A stretch of DNA of 64,000 nucleotides, taken from contig NZ_CP081848.1 in NCBI RefSeq assembly GCF_018982885.2, positions 992,001 through 1,056,000 on the forward strand, written 5' to 3'. The notes under the pieces were generated by a model. That model made no database searches, was not told where the DNA came from, and saw only the letters and a list, made by a program, of their open reading frames with translations. The DNA is from Polymorphobacter megasporae. Its GTDB lineage: Bacteria; Pseudomonadota; Alphaproteobacteria; Sphingomonadales; Sphingomonadaceae. Position numbers and translations under genes: made by a program. Of the stretch, positions 17,094 to 25,964 are shown piece by piece; positions within the stretch are counted from its first letter, which is position 1; every line of letters starts with the position of its first letter.

Positions 17094-18086
17094 GACGTTC
17101 TCCTATGAAATTCGCCGTCGGCGCGGTGTCCGGCCCGATGGTCAAGCGATCAGGAAAGGGCCTGGCAGAAGTGCGGACGCCGCCCGAGACGGCCGCACCG
17201 ACCGGAGTGAAACGGTTGTAAAGTCGGATCGGACGGACCGTGAAGTTGCGACCCCGCGCCGGCAGCAGGCGTCAATGCTTTAGCGGTACCTCGAAGTCGG
17301 TCGACGCCCGAACCGCCCGATACCCGTTCCGTGCTCGCGACTGCAGCGGCGCCCGGAGCCGTGAAGTGGCCCTCGAAACTTCGCCTGGGCCTCGTCGTTC
17401 CTACTGACATCATCCGAACCTCTCGACATCGAGATTTCCGCCTCTCAGTGATTTCGCCGAACACGGCACTCGCTGAGCGATTTCATGCAGTCGGTACCAT
17501 ACCGGTTGGCTGATCAGGCGCGGAAAGGGCGATGCAGATGATTACGGCGCAGGATACGCTCCATATCGCCGGCAATGGGCGAAGTCGTAACCAGCGCCGG
17601 CGACGGGCTCGAAGAAGCGCCGTCCGGCCGCCAAGGGCGCCGACGATGGCGAGGCTGCGAGTCGACCGTCGGCAGCCAGCTGACAACGCGCTTTGCTCAT
17701 CGTCATCGACATGACTTAGCTCAAAGGCAACCGGTGGTCCTCAGGGTTGGCGGACGTCCCGTTGCGGGCGGATCGATCTCACGGGTCCGCCTGACCGGAT
17801 TCGTTCACTCCCCGGGCGATAGGCACTCGGCTGGTTCGCGCGGACCGCAGGCAGCGGGGTGACGTACGATAGGCGCACATACGATCCCGGCGGCGATTGC
17901 GAAGGGCAGGCCCTGCAATCGGCCGACGCTGCTTAACTGGTTAAGCCTGGAAGATTGCGATCGCTGATAATGCTTTTCAGCAAGTGGAAGGCGCGACCTG
18001 AATTTCGCAGATCGGTCGTGAGATCAGTCGATCCAACGGCGGTGCCGACCTGCCTTCCGCCTTTCACCCGTTAGGAAGCCGATCCG
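17094..18086. other. long intergenic stretch upstream of VOC gene
   Basis: Nearly 1 kb without a convincing gene on either strand. It separates the leftward DUF417-Crp cluster from the rightward VOC-permease genes, so it should carry promoters for both. The only clear structure is the inverted repeat at 17931-17946. The rest may be degraded sequence of the duplicated region. Confidence 0.4.
17931..17946. promoter_or_regulatory. inverted repeat GCTTAAC-TG-GTTAAGC
   Basis: Perfect 7-base arms with a 2-base spacer, 140 bases before the VOC start. The central TTAACTGGTTAA is found again at 33563-33574, and its left half occurs at the end of the Crp gene (14922-14933). It resembles an operator for a dimeric regulator such as a LacI-type protein. 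The regulator is not identified. Confidence 0.4.
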
Positions 18087-18641
18087 ATGGCGCACGATCC
18101 TCGAGAACAGGCAGATCCTGCAATGCCCAGAATACAGACAGGAGTGACGTCCTTCCTGGGCAGGATGGTCGAGACGTGCATCGTCACCCGGGACCATCGT
18201 CGCACAATGGAGGGCCTTTGCCGGCTCGGCATAGGCCCATGGCGGATCTTCACGTTCAGTCCCGAGAACACGGCCAATCAGACGTACCGTGGCCGACCAG
18301 CCGAATTCGTTCTTACGGTCTGCTTCGCCGAGGTCGGCGACATGATCTGGGAACTTATAGAGCCAGTTTCCGGCGACACGATCTTCAGGGACCACCTCGA
18401 CTGGCACGGTGAGGGTGTTCATCACACGGCTCATGACTGCAACAACATCCCGTTCGAGGCCCGACTGGAGGAGTTCGCCCGGAGGGGCTTCAAGCTGATT
18501 CAATCCGGCAGCTGGATGGGCCGAAACCATTTCGCGTTCTTCGGAACCGAGGACGCGACGACAACGTGCTTCGAGACCTACGTCTTCCCCGACGACTGGG
18601 CCTATCCCGAACCCGACAGCTGGTACCCGGCGAAACCCTAG
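18087..18641 (+). CDS. VOC-superfamily (glyoxalase-fold) protein
   Basis: A 184-residue cytoplasmic protein of the vicinal-oxygen-chelate fold, with paired beta-alpha-beta-beta-beta modules starting at FLGRMVETCIVTRDH and at HHTAHDCNNIPFEARLEEF. Metal-ligand candidates are the His of VTRDH, the Glu of WELIEP, the His of GVHHTA and the Glu of FETYVFP. Members include methylmalonyl-CoA epimerase, dioxygenases and glyoxalases; the layout is closest to epimerase-like small VOC proteins. A truncated paralogue is at 13946-14172. It precedes the permease gene by about 100 bases. Confidence 0.8.
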   Translation: MAHDPREQADPAMPRIQTGVTSFLGRMVETCIVTRDHRRTMEGLCRLGIGPWRIFTFSPENTANQTYRGRPAEFVLTVCFAEVGDMIWELIEPVSGDTIFRDHLDWHGEGVHHTAHDCNNIPFEARLEEFARRGFKLIQSGSWMGRNHFAFFGTEDATTTCFETYVFPDDWAYPEPDSWYPAKP

Positions 18642-18697
18642 CCGAACCGGTGCCGGGATCGGGCGCTTGCGGTCCGCTCAAAGCTCGAGGAGCAGAT

Positions 18698-18745
18698 ATG
18701 GCCCATGATCCCGACCCAGTCATCATCGCGCTCGGCTCGCCGTGA
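18698..18745 (+). CDS. 15-codon leader ORF coupled to the permease
   Basis: A GAGGAG ribosome site at 18687-18692 serves an ATG at 18698 that encodes MAHDPDPVIIALGSP. Its TGA overlaps the GTG start of the permease as GTGA. The permease GTG has no Shine-Dalgarno of its own, so ribosomes probably reach it by re-initiation. The first residues match the VOC N-terminus (MAHDP) at 18087, which suggests the leader was copied from a VOC gene start. Whether the peptide has a role of its own is unknown. Confidence 0.45.
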   Translation: MAHDPDPVIIALGSP

Positions 18746-20217
18746 CGACGATCAACGACCTGACCGGGTATGATGAAGACGGGTCGATCACGGACGTCGA
18801 TACCAAGCTCAAGAAGGGGCGGCTGAACACTTACGACGTGACACTGGCCGCATTCGCCTTCAACGCTCCAGGCTACATCGCGGCCTCCGCGATACCGCTC
18901 ATCTATGGGGTCGTCGGGCACGCGGCGCCGCTGTCGATCCTCGTCGCCTTCCTGTTCCCAATGTGCGTCCTGGCGTTCTGCCTGATCCGTCTCGTCCGCG
19001 AGGCTCCGTCCGCCGGAGGCGTGTTCACCTTCACCGAACGCTTCGTACATCCCGGCGCCGCGACCGTACTCGGATGGACGTATACGGTCATGGCCGCCAC
19101 GACCGCCCCACTGACCGCGGTGATTGGAGCCCGATACATCCAAGCGCTGTTTCCCGCCTTTCAGGGAGACTTCCAGGCGAGGATCATCGGCACGGTGATG
19201 CTCGTGGTGTTCTCGGTGGTGAGCAACCGCGGCGTCGAGTTGACGGCGAAGATCGCCGGCGTCCTGCTCGCGTTCGAGATCGTGGTGGTTGCGGGACTTG
19301 GCCTCTGCGGCATCGTCGCTCCCCAGGTCCACGACGTGCCGATCCTGTCCCTCTATTCGGTCAGCGCCGCCGGCGGACTGATGGCCGTCGGTCAGGGCGT
19401 CCTCTTCGGCGTCTTCATGCTCGCCAACTTCGACTCGGCGATCAACTTCATCGAGGAATCGAAGGTGCCCGTGCGGACAGTGCAACGCTCGCTCATGCTC
19501 GTTCTAGGCCTCGCGCTGATCGTGTACAGCCTCGCAGCCATCGGCTGGCAGTTCGCAGTTCCCATCCCGGAACTCACCAGGGCGAGCGCCGCTCCGGGTG
19601 GAAGCCCTATCGCCACCGTGGCCGACGTCTATCTTCCGGGCTGGCTGACCTGGATTGCCCCCCTTGTCGTCGTGACGTCCAGTTTCGCGGGCATGCAGGC
19701 GTCGCTCAACTCGGGGGCGCGGACCCTATACCGTATGGGGCAGGACGGACACCTGCCGGCGAGGGTCTGTCGCACCAACCGCCATCAGGCGCCATCGACG
19801 GCGATCTTCGGGCTCGCTGCCGCAGGCGTACTCGCCGTCTGGCTACGGCCCTTCGCAGACCTCGTCTGGTACATTGACACCTTCACGATTACCCTGGTTC
19901 TCTCCTACGTCGCGATGCTCGCGGCCTACATCCGGCTGGTCTGGTCGAAACATCCCGCCGGCACGGCGACAATGCTTTCTGTGCTTCCGGCGTTGGCGCT
20001 CGTAATGCTCGTGTACGTCGCGTATTCGGCGGGCATTTCGGCATCCGATTCAAGCGCCAAGTACAACGCCTGGTACATCGGAACAGCGGTTTTGCTGACG
20101 GGATGGTTTCTGGTCGTCCTGAACCGCCGGCGACGGAGGGCGCACCAGTCCCGGCGCGCCGAAGTCGACGTCGGCGTTTCCAACGTCACGCCTGCAGCCG
20201 TCGCTTCGTCGACCTGA
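18742..20217 (+). CDS. APC-superfamily amino acid permease
   Basis: A 491-residue inner-membrane transporter with about 12 helices. The first helix region LAAFAFNAPGYIAASAI and the following REAPSAGGVFTFTERFV are characteristic of the APC superfamily. FDSAINFIEES and a long loop with GARTLYRMGQDGHLP are also typical. It would import an amino acid or amine using the proton or sodium gradient. The GTG start overlaps the leader ORF. The tail is Arg rich then Val/Thr/Ser rich. The substrate is not predictable; its neighbours are a VOC protein and a sugar-dehydrogenase-like oxidoreductase. Confidence 0.88.
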   Translation: MTTINDLTGYDEDGSITDVDTKLKKGRLNTYDVTLAAFAFNAPGYIAASAIPLIYGVVGHAAPLSILVAFLFPMCVLAFCLIRLVREAPSAGGVFTFTERFVHPGAATVLGWTYTVMAATTAPLTAVIGARYIQALFPAFQGDFQARIIGTVMLVVFSVVSNRGVELTAKIAGVLLAFEIVVVAGLGLCGIVAPQVHDVPILSLYSVSAAGGLMAVGQGVLFGVFMLANFDSAINFIEESKVPVRTVQRSLMLVLGLALIVYSLAAIGWQFAVPIPELTRASAAPGGSPIATVADVYLPGWLTWIAPLVVVTSSFAGMQASLNSGARTLYRMGQDGHLPARVCRTNRHQAPSTAIFGLAAAGVLAVWLRPFADLVWYIDTFTITLVLSYVAMLAAYIRLVWSKHPAGTATMLSVLPALALVMLVYVAYSAGISASDSSAKYNAWYIGTAVLLTGWFLVVLNRRRRRAHQSRRAEVDVGVSNVTPAAVASST

Positions 20218-20487
20218 CGCAAACTCCCTTCATTCATCTCGGAAGCCTTCCATGCACCAGCCCCCTCTCGATGCGTTCGTTCGTCGACGATTTGTGCGGA
20301 ACCGAGCGGCAGTGCCGCGCATCCGCGATTCTAAATTTTCGATTGACGGTGGACCACCGTGAATCTGGGGGAACCTGCATTGCCGGATTACCGCAGCGGC
20401 CAGGGGCGGCAACGTTGTCGAGATTTTGCAGGATCAGTGAGACCGGCATCGAGACGGGCTCGAGGCGCCTGAGCGAGAGGAACCACA

Positions 20488-21477
20488 TTGTCCAAGTACC
20501 GGATCGGCATCATAGGTCTCGGCAAGATCGCGCGCGATCAGCACCTACCCGCGATCTCCGCGTCAGGCGCGTTCGAGCTAGCGGCGGTATCCAACATCGG
20601 CGGCTCGACAGCGCTGGTGGGCGTTCCCGCCTTTCCCGGCTACGTCGAAATGCTAGAAGCCGTCTCGGATCTCGACGCGGTGTCGATCTGCACTCCTCCC
20701 GGACCCCGCCGCTCGATCGCCGCAGCGTGCCTGGCGGCCGGCAAGCATGTACTGCTCGAGAAGCCGCCGGCGGCGACGGTGGCGGAGGTCGGCGACATCG
20801 CGCGCCGTGCCGCAGCGATCGGCAAGGTGGCCTTCGCCACCTACCACGCGCAGCACAATGCCGCCGTCAAGCGAGCGGCCAACCTCCTCGAAGGCAAGAC
20901 GGTGAAGTCTCTCGGCGTGATCTGGAAGGAGGACCTGCGGCAATGGCATCCCGGACAGGACTGGATACTGGAGGCGGGCGGCTTCGGCATCTTCGATCCC
21001 GGTATCAACGCGTTATCGATCTTGACCCGCATCCTTCCCGAACCGGTGTTCGTAAGTGCGGCAGAGCTGTTCTTTCCAGCCAACCGCCAAGCGCCCATTG
21101 CGGCTAAGCTAACGTTCAGCACCGGGCTCGCCCCGGATGGGCAGCTGACCGGCGACTTCGACTGGCGTGAGACCGGGCCGCAGACATGGTCGATCGCCGT
21201 CGAGACCGTCGATGGGACCAAGCTCAAGCTGACTGACGGCGGATCGCGACTTGAGACCGAAGGCGCGCCACCATTCGTCGGTCCGGCCGACGAATACCTC
21301 GATATCTATAGGGAGTTCGCCGAACGGCTGGAGGATCGTCGCTCGAACGTCGATGCGGCACCCCTTCAGCTTGTCGCGGACGCCTTTATGATCGCGACCC
21401 GGACCGAGGTCGCGGCTTTTGACTTCGCCGGATCGTCGCAGGCGCTGCCCGCGCCGGATCGCCAGAAACCGGACTGA
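20488..21477 (+). CDS. Gfo/Idh/MocA oxidoreductase, D-galactose/L-arabinose 1-dehydrogenase-like
   Basis: A 329-residue NAD(P)-dependent oxidoreductase. The TTG start is preceded by a GAGAGGAAC ribosome site. The Rossmann motif GIIGLGKIARDQHLPAI, the SICTPPGPR loop and the catalytic Lys in LLEKPPAAT match the group containing Rhizobium/Pseudomonas galactose 1-dehydrogenase and Azospirillum arabinose 1-dehydrogenase, which oxidise aldoses to lactones. ATYHAQHNAAVKRA is the conserved second-domain segment. No other sugar-catabolism gene is nearby, so the sugar is uncertain. Confidence 0.82.
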   Translation: MSKYRIGIIGLGKIARDQHLPAISASGAFELAAVSNIGGSTALVGVPAFPGYVEMLEAVSDLDAVSICTPPGPRRSIAAACLAAGKHVLLEKPPAATVAEVGDIARRAAAIGKVAFATYHAQHNAAVKRAANLLEGKTVKSLGVIWKEDLRQWHPGQDWILEAGGFGIFDPGINALSILTRILPEPVFVSAAELFFPANRQAPIAAKLTFSTGLAPDGQLTGDFDWRETGPQTWSIAVETVDGTKLKLTDGGSRLETEGAPPFVGPADEYLDIYREFAERLEDRRSNVDAAPLQLVADAFMIATRTEVAAFDFAGSSQALPAPDRQKPD

Positions 21478-21944
21478 CGACGCGCTTCGCGCCCGGCGAC
21501 GCCGGGCCCAGCAACCACACAGCGCTGCCCAGGAGGTCATCCGATCTGGAACGCACAGCCGCTTCCCCACGCCTGACATGGTGACGTGGCATAGCCGGGG
21601 TTTCCCGGGGGAGCCGCGTTTAGCCTTCCGCGAACGGTCCCAAGGCGTGTTAGGTTGGTTCGTCGATGATCGAATAGGACATAATGAGTTCATCGGCCTC
21701 CTAGGCGGGAGGGAGATGGCAATCGTTGCCCAACGAATGCGAGGACCATCCAGTAAACCAGAAACCAAGTCGACTATAGTGCAACATAGGGTCGACCAAG
21801 GCAGTCAATTGATTTTTTGTGATATAGCCTGTGACGTTCACCAGGATCCGCCGTCTTGCTGGCGCTGCCGGCATTGGAGGGCTGCAGTAAAAGGCCGCCC
21901 GACTTTAGATAGGCGGCCCTTTACCTCACTCAAGTGTTCACTGT
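21478..21944. other. intergenic stretch between convergent genes
   Basis: No convincing gene. The right part contains the strong hairpin at 21888-21923; the remaining sequence shows no repeat or RNA signature that I recognise. Confidence 0.4.
21888..21923. terminator. rho-independent terminator after PEP-CTERM gene
   Basis: TAAAAGGCCGCCC and GGCGGCCCTTTA form a long GC-rich stem around GACTTTAGATA. The A and T tracts on either side make it functional in both directions. It is 22 bases beyond the stop of the leftward PEP-CTERM gene and also faces the rightward oxidoreductase. Confidence 0.85.
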
Positions 21945-22538
21945 TTAGGCATGATTGATGCGCGTCGCGAGCTTGTTGCGGCTGCGGAGCGAGCCGCCGA
22001 TTGCGCCGAAACCGATGATCATCATGGCCCACGTTGCCGGCTCTGGGACGTCACCTGCGACCGGTGTCGTAAAGCTGAAGTTGTCGAAGATTACGCCACC
22101 CGGATCGTCCGAGAAGACGATCAGCTGCGTGATGTTCGGCACGATGGACAGGTTGAACACGTCCTGGGTGAGAGGGTCTCCATCCGCGAAAAGTCGGCCA
22201 GTAAAGGACGCCGTCGTTGAAGAGCCCTGAAATCCTAGCGTGCTCGTCGTGTCATCATCGGAGTAATTGAAGGTAAGATTCGACACCGGCTTTAAGAAAT
22301 CGATAATAAGAGTACCGCTGCAATCGGTCTGGAATGCGCAAAGCGCCAGGCCGGTGCTGCCGGAAACAGCGCTGAACCCTCCCGACGACGAGCTGAACGT
22401 CACCCCTGGGTAGCTAATCGAACCCTCAGCCTGCACGCCTACCGTCAGATTTTCAAAGTCAATCGTCTCGGCGAGCGCTGGAGAGTTGGCCAAGAGCAGC
22501 GAACTTACCGCTGCGATTAACTTCTGCAATGTCTTCAT
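21945..22538 (-). CDS. PEPxxWA-CTERM exported protein
   Basis: A 197-residue secreted protein. A signal peptide (MKTLQKLIAAVSSLLLANSP...ALA) is followed by a beta-rich domain opening ETIDFENLTVGVQ, with one Cys pair (ALCAFQTDCSG). The C-terminal sorting signal consists of VPEPATWAMMIIGFG, a hydrophobic helix and a basic tail. The PEPxxWA variant is typical of sphingomonads, where the signal is processed by an exosortase-type system linked to exopolysaccharide. Such proteins are thought to be surface or matrix components. It is a lone gene with its own terminator. Confidence 0.9.
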   Translation of the reverse strand: MKTLQKLIAAVSSLLLANSPALAETIDFENLTVGVQAEGSISYPGVTFSSSSGGFSAVSGSTGLALCAFQTDCSGTLIIDFLKPVSNLTFNYSDDDTTSTLGFQGSSTTASFTGRLFADGDPLTQDVFNLSIVPNITQLIVFSDDPGGVIFDNFSFTTPVAGDVPEPATWAMMIIGFGAIGGSLRSRNKLATRINHA

Positions 22539-23271
22539 TCGTCACTCCTGAACTCGCGCCGCGCTGCATCTGCGCGGACGCGCGAGGACGCTATGGTAAA
22601 CGTCAGCGCAGAGGTCAACGGCGCGAGTCGCGGTCCATTTCAGCGCTGGCCAGCGACCAGTACCGCAATCGTGATGGCGACAGCGTTAGGGCACAAATGA
22701 TCGCAGCGTGTCTGTGACAATGTCCTCTATCCCCTCCGGATTCCAGGGCTTTTCGCCGCAAATGATCCGAAATGGAATTCTGGCTGTCATGCACGCCATC
22801 ATCGAGTGATTGTGCTACGGAATCGTCATGGGGTTCCGCCCCTACCTTCTCGAAACACTTGTCATCGAGTGTCAACTCCCGGCACGTCAATGCGTCGGGC
22901 GGCACCGCGGGGCCGGCAACCGCCGGAGCGACGAGGATGGCAAAGGCGTGCATGTGAGCCGCTCCGTATCTCGCAACGGCTCGCGTATCGCGTATCGTTT
23001 TATATCAGGTCAGCATGTGTTTGGCCGTGCCACGACTATTCCGTCCAAGTTCGATGTCGTCGCGCGTTGTTGCATCCGCGACGCCATTCTGAGCAGTCGC
23101 TGCTCCGCCGTGCTCATGAGCACCTCATCGGACGGTTGATGACAAGGGAAAAGACCGTGTCACCACAAGCGGTGAGGCGCATCATCGTATCGCGCTGCGA
23201 CCTGCGGGTCCGCTTGCGTCCGGCCTCTGCTGATCGTGTCTAGATGTTTGATTCCAGGCTTTGATGGCGCA
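22539..23271. other. intergenic stretch between the PEP-CTERM gene and IS110 debris
   Basis: Apart from the doubtful frame at 22615-22953, nothing is recognised. The PEP-CTERM promoter should lie at its left end. No terminal repeat was found at the right end to mark the original IS boundary. Confidence 0.35.
22615..22953 (-). CDS. possible small secreted protein (doubtful)
   Basis: The 112-codon frame opens with a signal-like MHAFAILVAPAVAGPAVPPD followed by ALTCRELTLDDKCFEKVG, which looks protein-like. The second half reads like random DNA. It may be the 5' part of a decayed secreted-protein gene or chance. There is no clear ribosome site. Confidence 0.25.
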   Translation of the reverse strand: MHAFAILVAPAVAGPAVPPDALTCRELTLDDKCFEKVGAEPHDDSVAQSLDDGVHDSQNSISDHLRRKALESGGDRGHCHRHAAIICALTLSPSRLRYWSLASAEMDRDSRR

Positions 23272-23860
23272 TTATTCACGGCCAGCTGGAAGGAAGCGCT
23301 ATGGCCCGTTTCAGGCTGGTCAAGGATCGCACCGCAGCGAAGAACCGCGAACATTGTCTGCCGCTCGCCGCTGGTGAAGCGGCACGCCGCGCAGCGGTTT
23401 TCCCAGATCGACCGTCAGATCGCCGCGATTGACGCTGAACTGAAAACCAGCCTCTTCCGCGAGCCGGAACTCGCCGCACGCTTCAACGTCCTTGTCTCGA
23501 TCCCGGGCATATCGACGAGCTTACGGCGATCGCCATGCTCATCGATATGCCCGAACTCGACACTCTCGATTACAAGCAGTTCGCGTCGCTGGCCGGTCTT
23601 GCACCGATCGCTCGCGATAGCGGGCAGCATCGCGGAAAATGCCATATCCCGGGCGGCCGCGCGGAACTGCGAGGCGCTCTTTACATGCCCGCGCACGTCG
23701 CCATCCGGTTTAACCCCGACATGAAAGCCAAGTACACAGCACTCGTCGCCGCCGGAAGAAACCGCCAAAGGTCGCGAACACAGCCGTCACGCGGAAGCTC
23801 GTTATCCTGGCAAACTCGCTGCTCAAGGCCGAACGAGTGTGGACGCCAGAACCCGCTTGA
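23272..23860 (+). pseudogene. degenerate IS110-family transposase fragment
   Basis: The sequence carries the second half of an IS110 (DEDD) transposase in at least three frames: ARFRLVKDRTAAKNRE, then SPLVKRHAAQRFSQIDRQIA, then LTAIAMLIDMPELDTLDYKQ with FASLAGLAPIARDSGQHRGK, then RKLVILANSLLKAERVWTPEPA and a TGA at 23858-23860. The N-terminal catalytic half is missing. The LAGLAPIARDSG segment is the diagnostic transposase_20 motif. It cannot be mobile by itself. Confidence 0.85.
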
Positions 23861-23880
23861 TCACAACGGATACTCTAAAC

Positions 23881-24537
23881 TCAGTCAGCGACTGGGTAGG
23901 CTGATTTCTCGGCATCATCGATCGATAGGCGCTCGACCAGCGTGCCGATCGCCGCTCCGTTGAACGACGCGGTCGAAACGCCGTCGATCTGAATCGCGAA
24001 TTCGGGCGTCAGGGTTGCCTTTGATCGATGATCGAGGTCGAGTTGCTGCCACGCTTGCACGGCGCTGCGCAGGTTCGTCACCTCGGCGAGTTCGATGTCG
24101 CCACGATGGACGTTCTCAAGCGCAGCGCTCATGCGCCAGTCGATCGTCGGTGTCATTGCGTGATCGCCCCACGTCGCTTCGGTCATGATCACCCCACGTC
24201 CTGTCGTTGCAACGACCTCTACAGCCGAGCTGCTCGACGCGACAAGGGTGACATGATCAAAATTAGTGTGGAAGAACCCTCGTAGTTCGAAGCCTCGCTC
24301 GTGGACATCCATGTAAGGGGCGATTGAGGGCCAGCCTCTCCGGCCGGCTGATGTGCAGAAGGGTGTGGATGGGTATTCGCCGACGACAACTCGACGCGCC
24401 CTTCGCGGCAAGCGGCGTCGGGATGCCGTACCGGTCGCCCTGTTCCTCGACGAGTCGCGCCACTTTCTTGCCATGGATTGCCCTTTGATATGAATTGGGC
24501 AAGCGCCATCATTGGCGGCGTGTCGGTGGAGGTGCAA
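23881..24537 (-). CDS. unknown protein, N-terminal part possibly frame-broken
   Basis: The C-terminal 143 codons (from 24312) look coding: MDVHERGFELRGFFHTNFDH, EVVATTGRGVIMTEATWGDH, WRMSAALENVHRGDIELAEV. The first 75 codons are Arg rich and less natural. A neighbouring frame starting at 24502 contains GKKVARLVEEQGDRYGIPTP, which looks more native. The gene may therefore carry one or more frameshifts. No family is recognised. It abuts the IS110 fragment on its 3' side, and the region is probably decaying. Confidence 0.35.
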   Translation of the reverse strand: MHLHRHAANDGACPIHIKGQSMARKWRDSSRNRATGTASRRRLPRRARRVVVGEYPSTPFCTSAGRRGWPSIAPYMDVHERGFELRGFFHTNFDHVTLVASSSSAVEVVATTGRGVIMTEATWGDHAMTPTIDWRMSAALENVHRGDIELAEVTNLRSAVQAWQQLDLDHRSKATLTPEFAIQIDGVSTASFNGAAIGTLVERLSIDDAEKSAYPVAD

Positions 24538-24677
24538 TTCGATCCTTTCGGCAAGTCATTGACCGCTTAGAATAAAATTCGCCAATGATCTAAATATGCC
24601 CCGAAGGTGCCACTCCTTTCTTTCAAGGTACCGCGGCTGGCCCCTTCCGCAAGCCTGCCCGTCGCCTTGGGGTTGTT

Positions 24678-25414
24678 TCAGCGATTGTCATTCCGTTGCG
24701 AATCGAATGGTGTCTCCAGTCCGATCTCCAGCAGCAGCATCCGGCCGAGATGAGAAATCTCCAGATTATGCTTGAAGTCGCCGGTGCGCGTGTCGAATCG
24801 GGAGTTTCACCCGCCTTCACGTTCCCGAAGTTCTTTTTGAGCAGCCCCAGGTTGAACAACCGCGTCTTGCCGATTTCGTAGAGCACGTTCCGATCGATCG
24901 CCGACGGCGGGGACTGCATGTGCGGCGGATCCGGTCGGTTGACCTTTTCAAACGCCATCCGGTCTGCTCCGCCGTATGTCCTGCCGTAGGCGTTCAGAAT
25001 GTTGACCTCGTCCTCGTCCAGCGCGCCCAAAGTGTGCAGGAGCCGCTTGCGCCGGACGACCTCGGCGTCATCCTCGTTTATCCCACGGACGACCGCCTCG
25101 ACGATCTGATCGATCCTCTCCCGCGAAGTCGCCCGGGCCGACTGGAAGCCGCCTTCCTCGATTAGATCGATCTTCTCGGGGTTTTCCATCAGCTCCGTCC
25201 TGACGTCGGCAGTCAGATCGTCAAGGCGAGACGTGAGCGTCCGCAGGTAGACGGCGACGCGGTCGGCTCGTTGACCAGGGATCACCATGCCGACGATCTC
25301 CGCCACGAGACCGCCGGCGACTGGCACCGCCCCCACCACGCCCTTGCCGATCGCGATTAACCGGTCACGCCAGTCATCGTCGAGACCGTCTCGTAGGGGT
25401 CCGTCATTTGTCAT
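24678..25414 (-). pseudogene. unknown helical protein with a C-terminal frameshift
   Basis: The ATG at 25414 has a strong AAGGAGGCGAGG ribosome site and overlaps the stop of the upstream gene (ATGA). The product begins MTNDGPLRDGLDDDWRDRLI, has a Gly-rich hydrophobic segment (KGVVGAVPVAGGLVAEIVGM) and a long charged helix, and reads well to about residue 202 (KAGETPD). There the frame is lost. With one base added the protein would continue as FDTRTGDFKHNLEISHLGRM, then LLLEIGLETPFDSQRNDNR, and stop at 24678. Either a real inactivating deletion in GATTCGAC or a sequencing error. No family is recognised. Confidence 0.65.
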
Positions 25415-25746
25415 CCTCGCCTCCTTAATTGTCCTCGTAGGTTCAAACATGCTTGACGGATTAATTCTCCAAGCCGCGGCACCATCTTTCGGGGCATCGT
25501 CGGTACAATAGGCGCGTCTATCCGCCGCACGTCCATCTTCCGCTGCATACTCACATCGCAGCCGCCTGCCCGGAAATCCTTTATCTGCGTATTTCGTAGC
25601 GCCACGACGCCGACTGTCTCCACCTCATTCTTCTCACCAGACCAGAAATCTTGAAAGGCGAGGTTTGGCAACGAGTGGTCGCTGACGCGGCCAATCGAAT
25701 GCGCCACCAGTCTTTGGATCCGTCCTACAAAAATCACCGTGCTCAT
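25411..25746 (-). CDS. unknown small protein coupled to the downstream gene
   Basis: A 111-residue basic protein, MSTVIFVGRIQRLVAHSIGR..., with NLAFQDFWSGEKNEVETVGV in the middle. Its TGA overlaps the ATG of the next gene, and its last codons contain that gene's ribosome site, the pattern of a genuine two-gene operon. It has no membrane segment and no recognised family. FQDFWSGEKNEVETVGVVAL could be a ligand-binding or effector segment, but this is not supported by homology. Confidence 0.6.
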   Translation of the reverse strand: MSTVIFVGRIQRLVAHSIGRVSDHSLPNLAFQDFWSGEKNEVETVGVVALRNTQIKDFRAGGCDVSMQRKMDVRRIDAPIVPTMPRKMVPRLGELIRQACLNLRGQLRRRG

Positions 25747-25840
25747 TGCCCTGATGACCGCGGTGGCGCCGGCCGGAGCGACCGCCGGGCCGCCGCCCTA
25801 CGACATTGTCATTCGCCACGGGCAGGTGTTCGACGGGTGA
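25739..25840 (+). pseudogene. 5' fragment of an exported amidohydrolase (D-aminoacylase type)
   Basis: The frame reads a signal-peptide-like VLIALMTAVAPAGATAGPPP and then YDIVIRHGQVFDG before a TGA. This matches the mature N-terminus of the deacylase at 34938-36671 (YDVVIRGGQIFDGSGG). Only about 33 codons survive. It overlaps the start of the opposing 111-residue gene, so it is a relic. Confidence 0.6.
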
Positions 25841-25964
25841 TCACTGCTTCAACCACCAAGGCGACCTGATAGCACGATGCCGATGCACGTCGAGCCGTCG
25901 ACATGGTCGATGCAGCGACCGAATGCCTCTCGGCAAGTGGCTACGCTGGCGTTAGCAGAGGCGA

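Noticed and set aside
9452-17560. Similarity between GATTACAGCGCAGGAAACGC (near 9454) and GATTACGGCGCAGGATACGC (near 17540)
   Set aside because: 18 of 20 bases match, but no longer alignment or flanking structure was found; it may be residue of the duplication, but too short to call.
18490-19485. 331-codon minus frame opposite the permease
   Set aside because: The permease on the plus strand has 12 clear membrane helices; the opposite frame is His/Asp/Arg-rich shadow.
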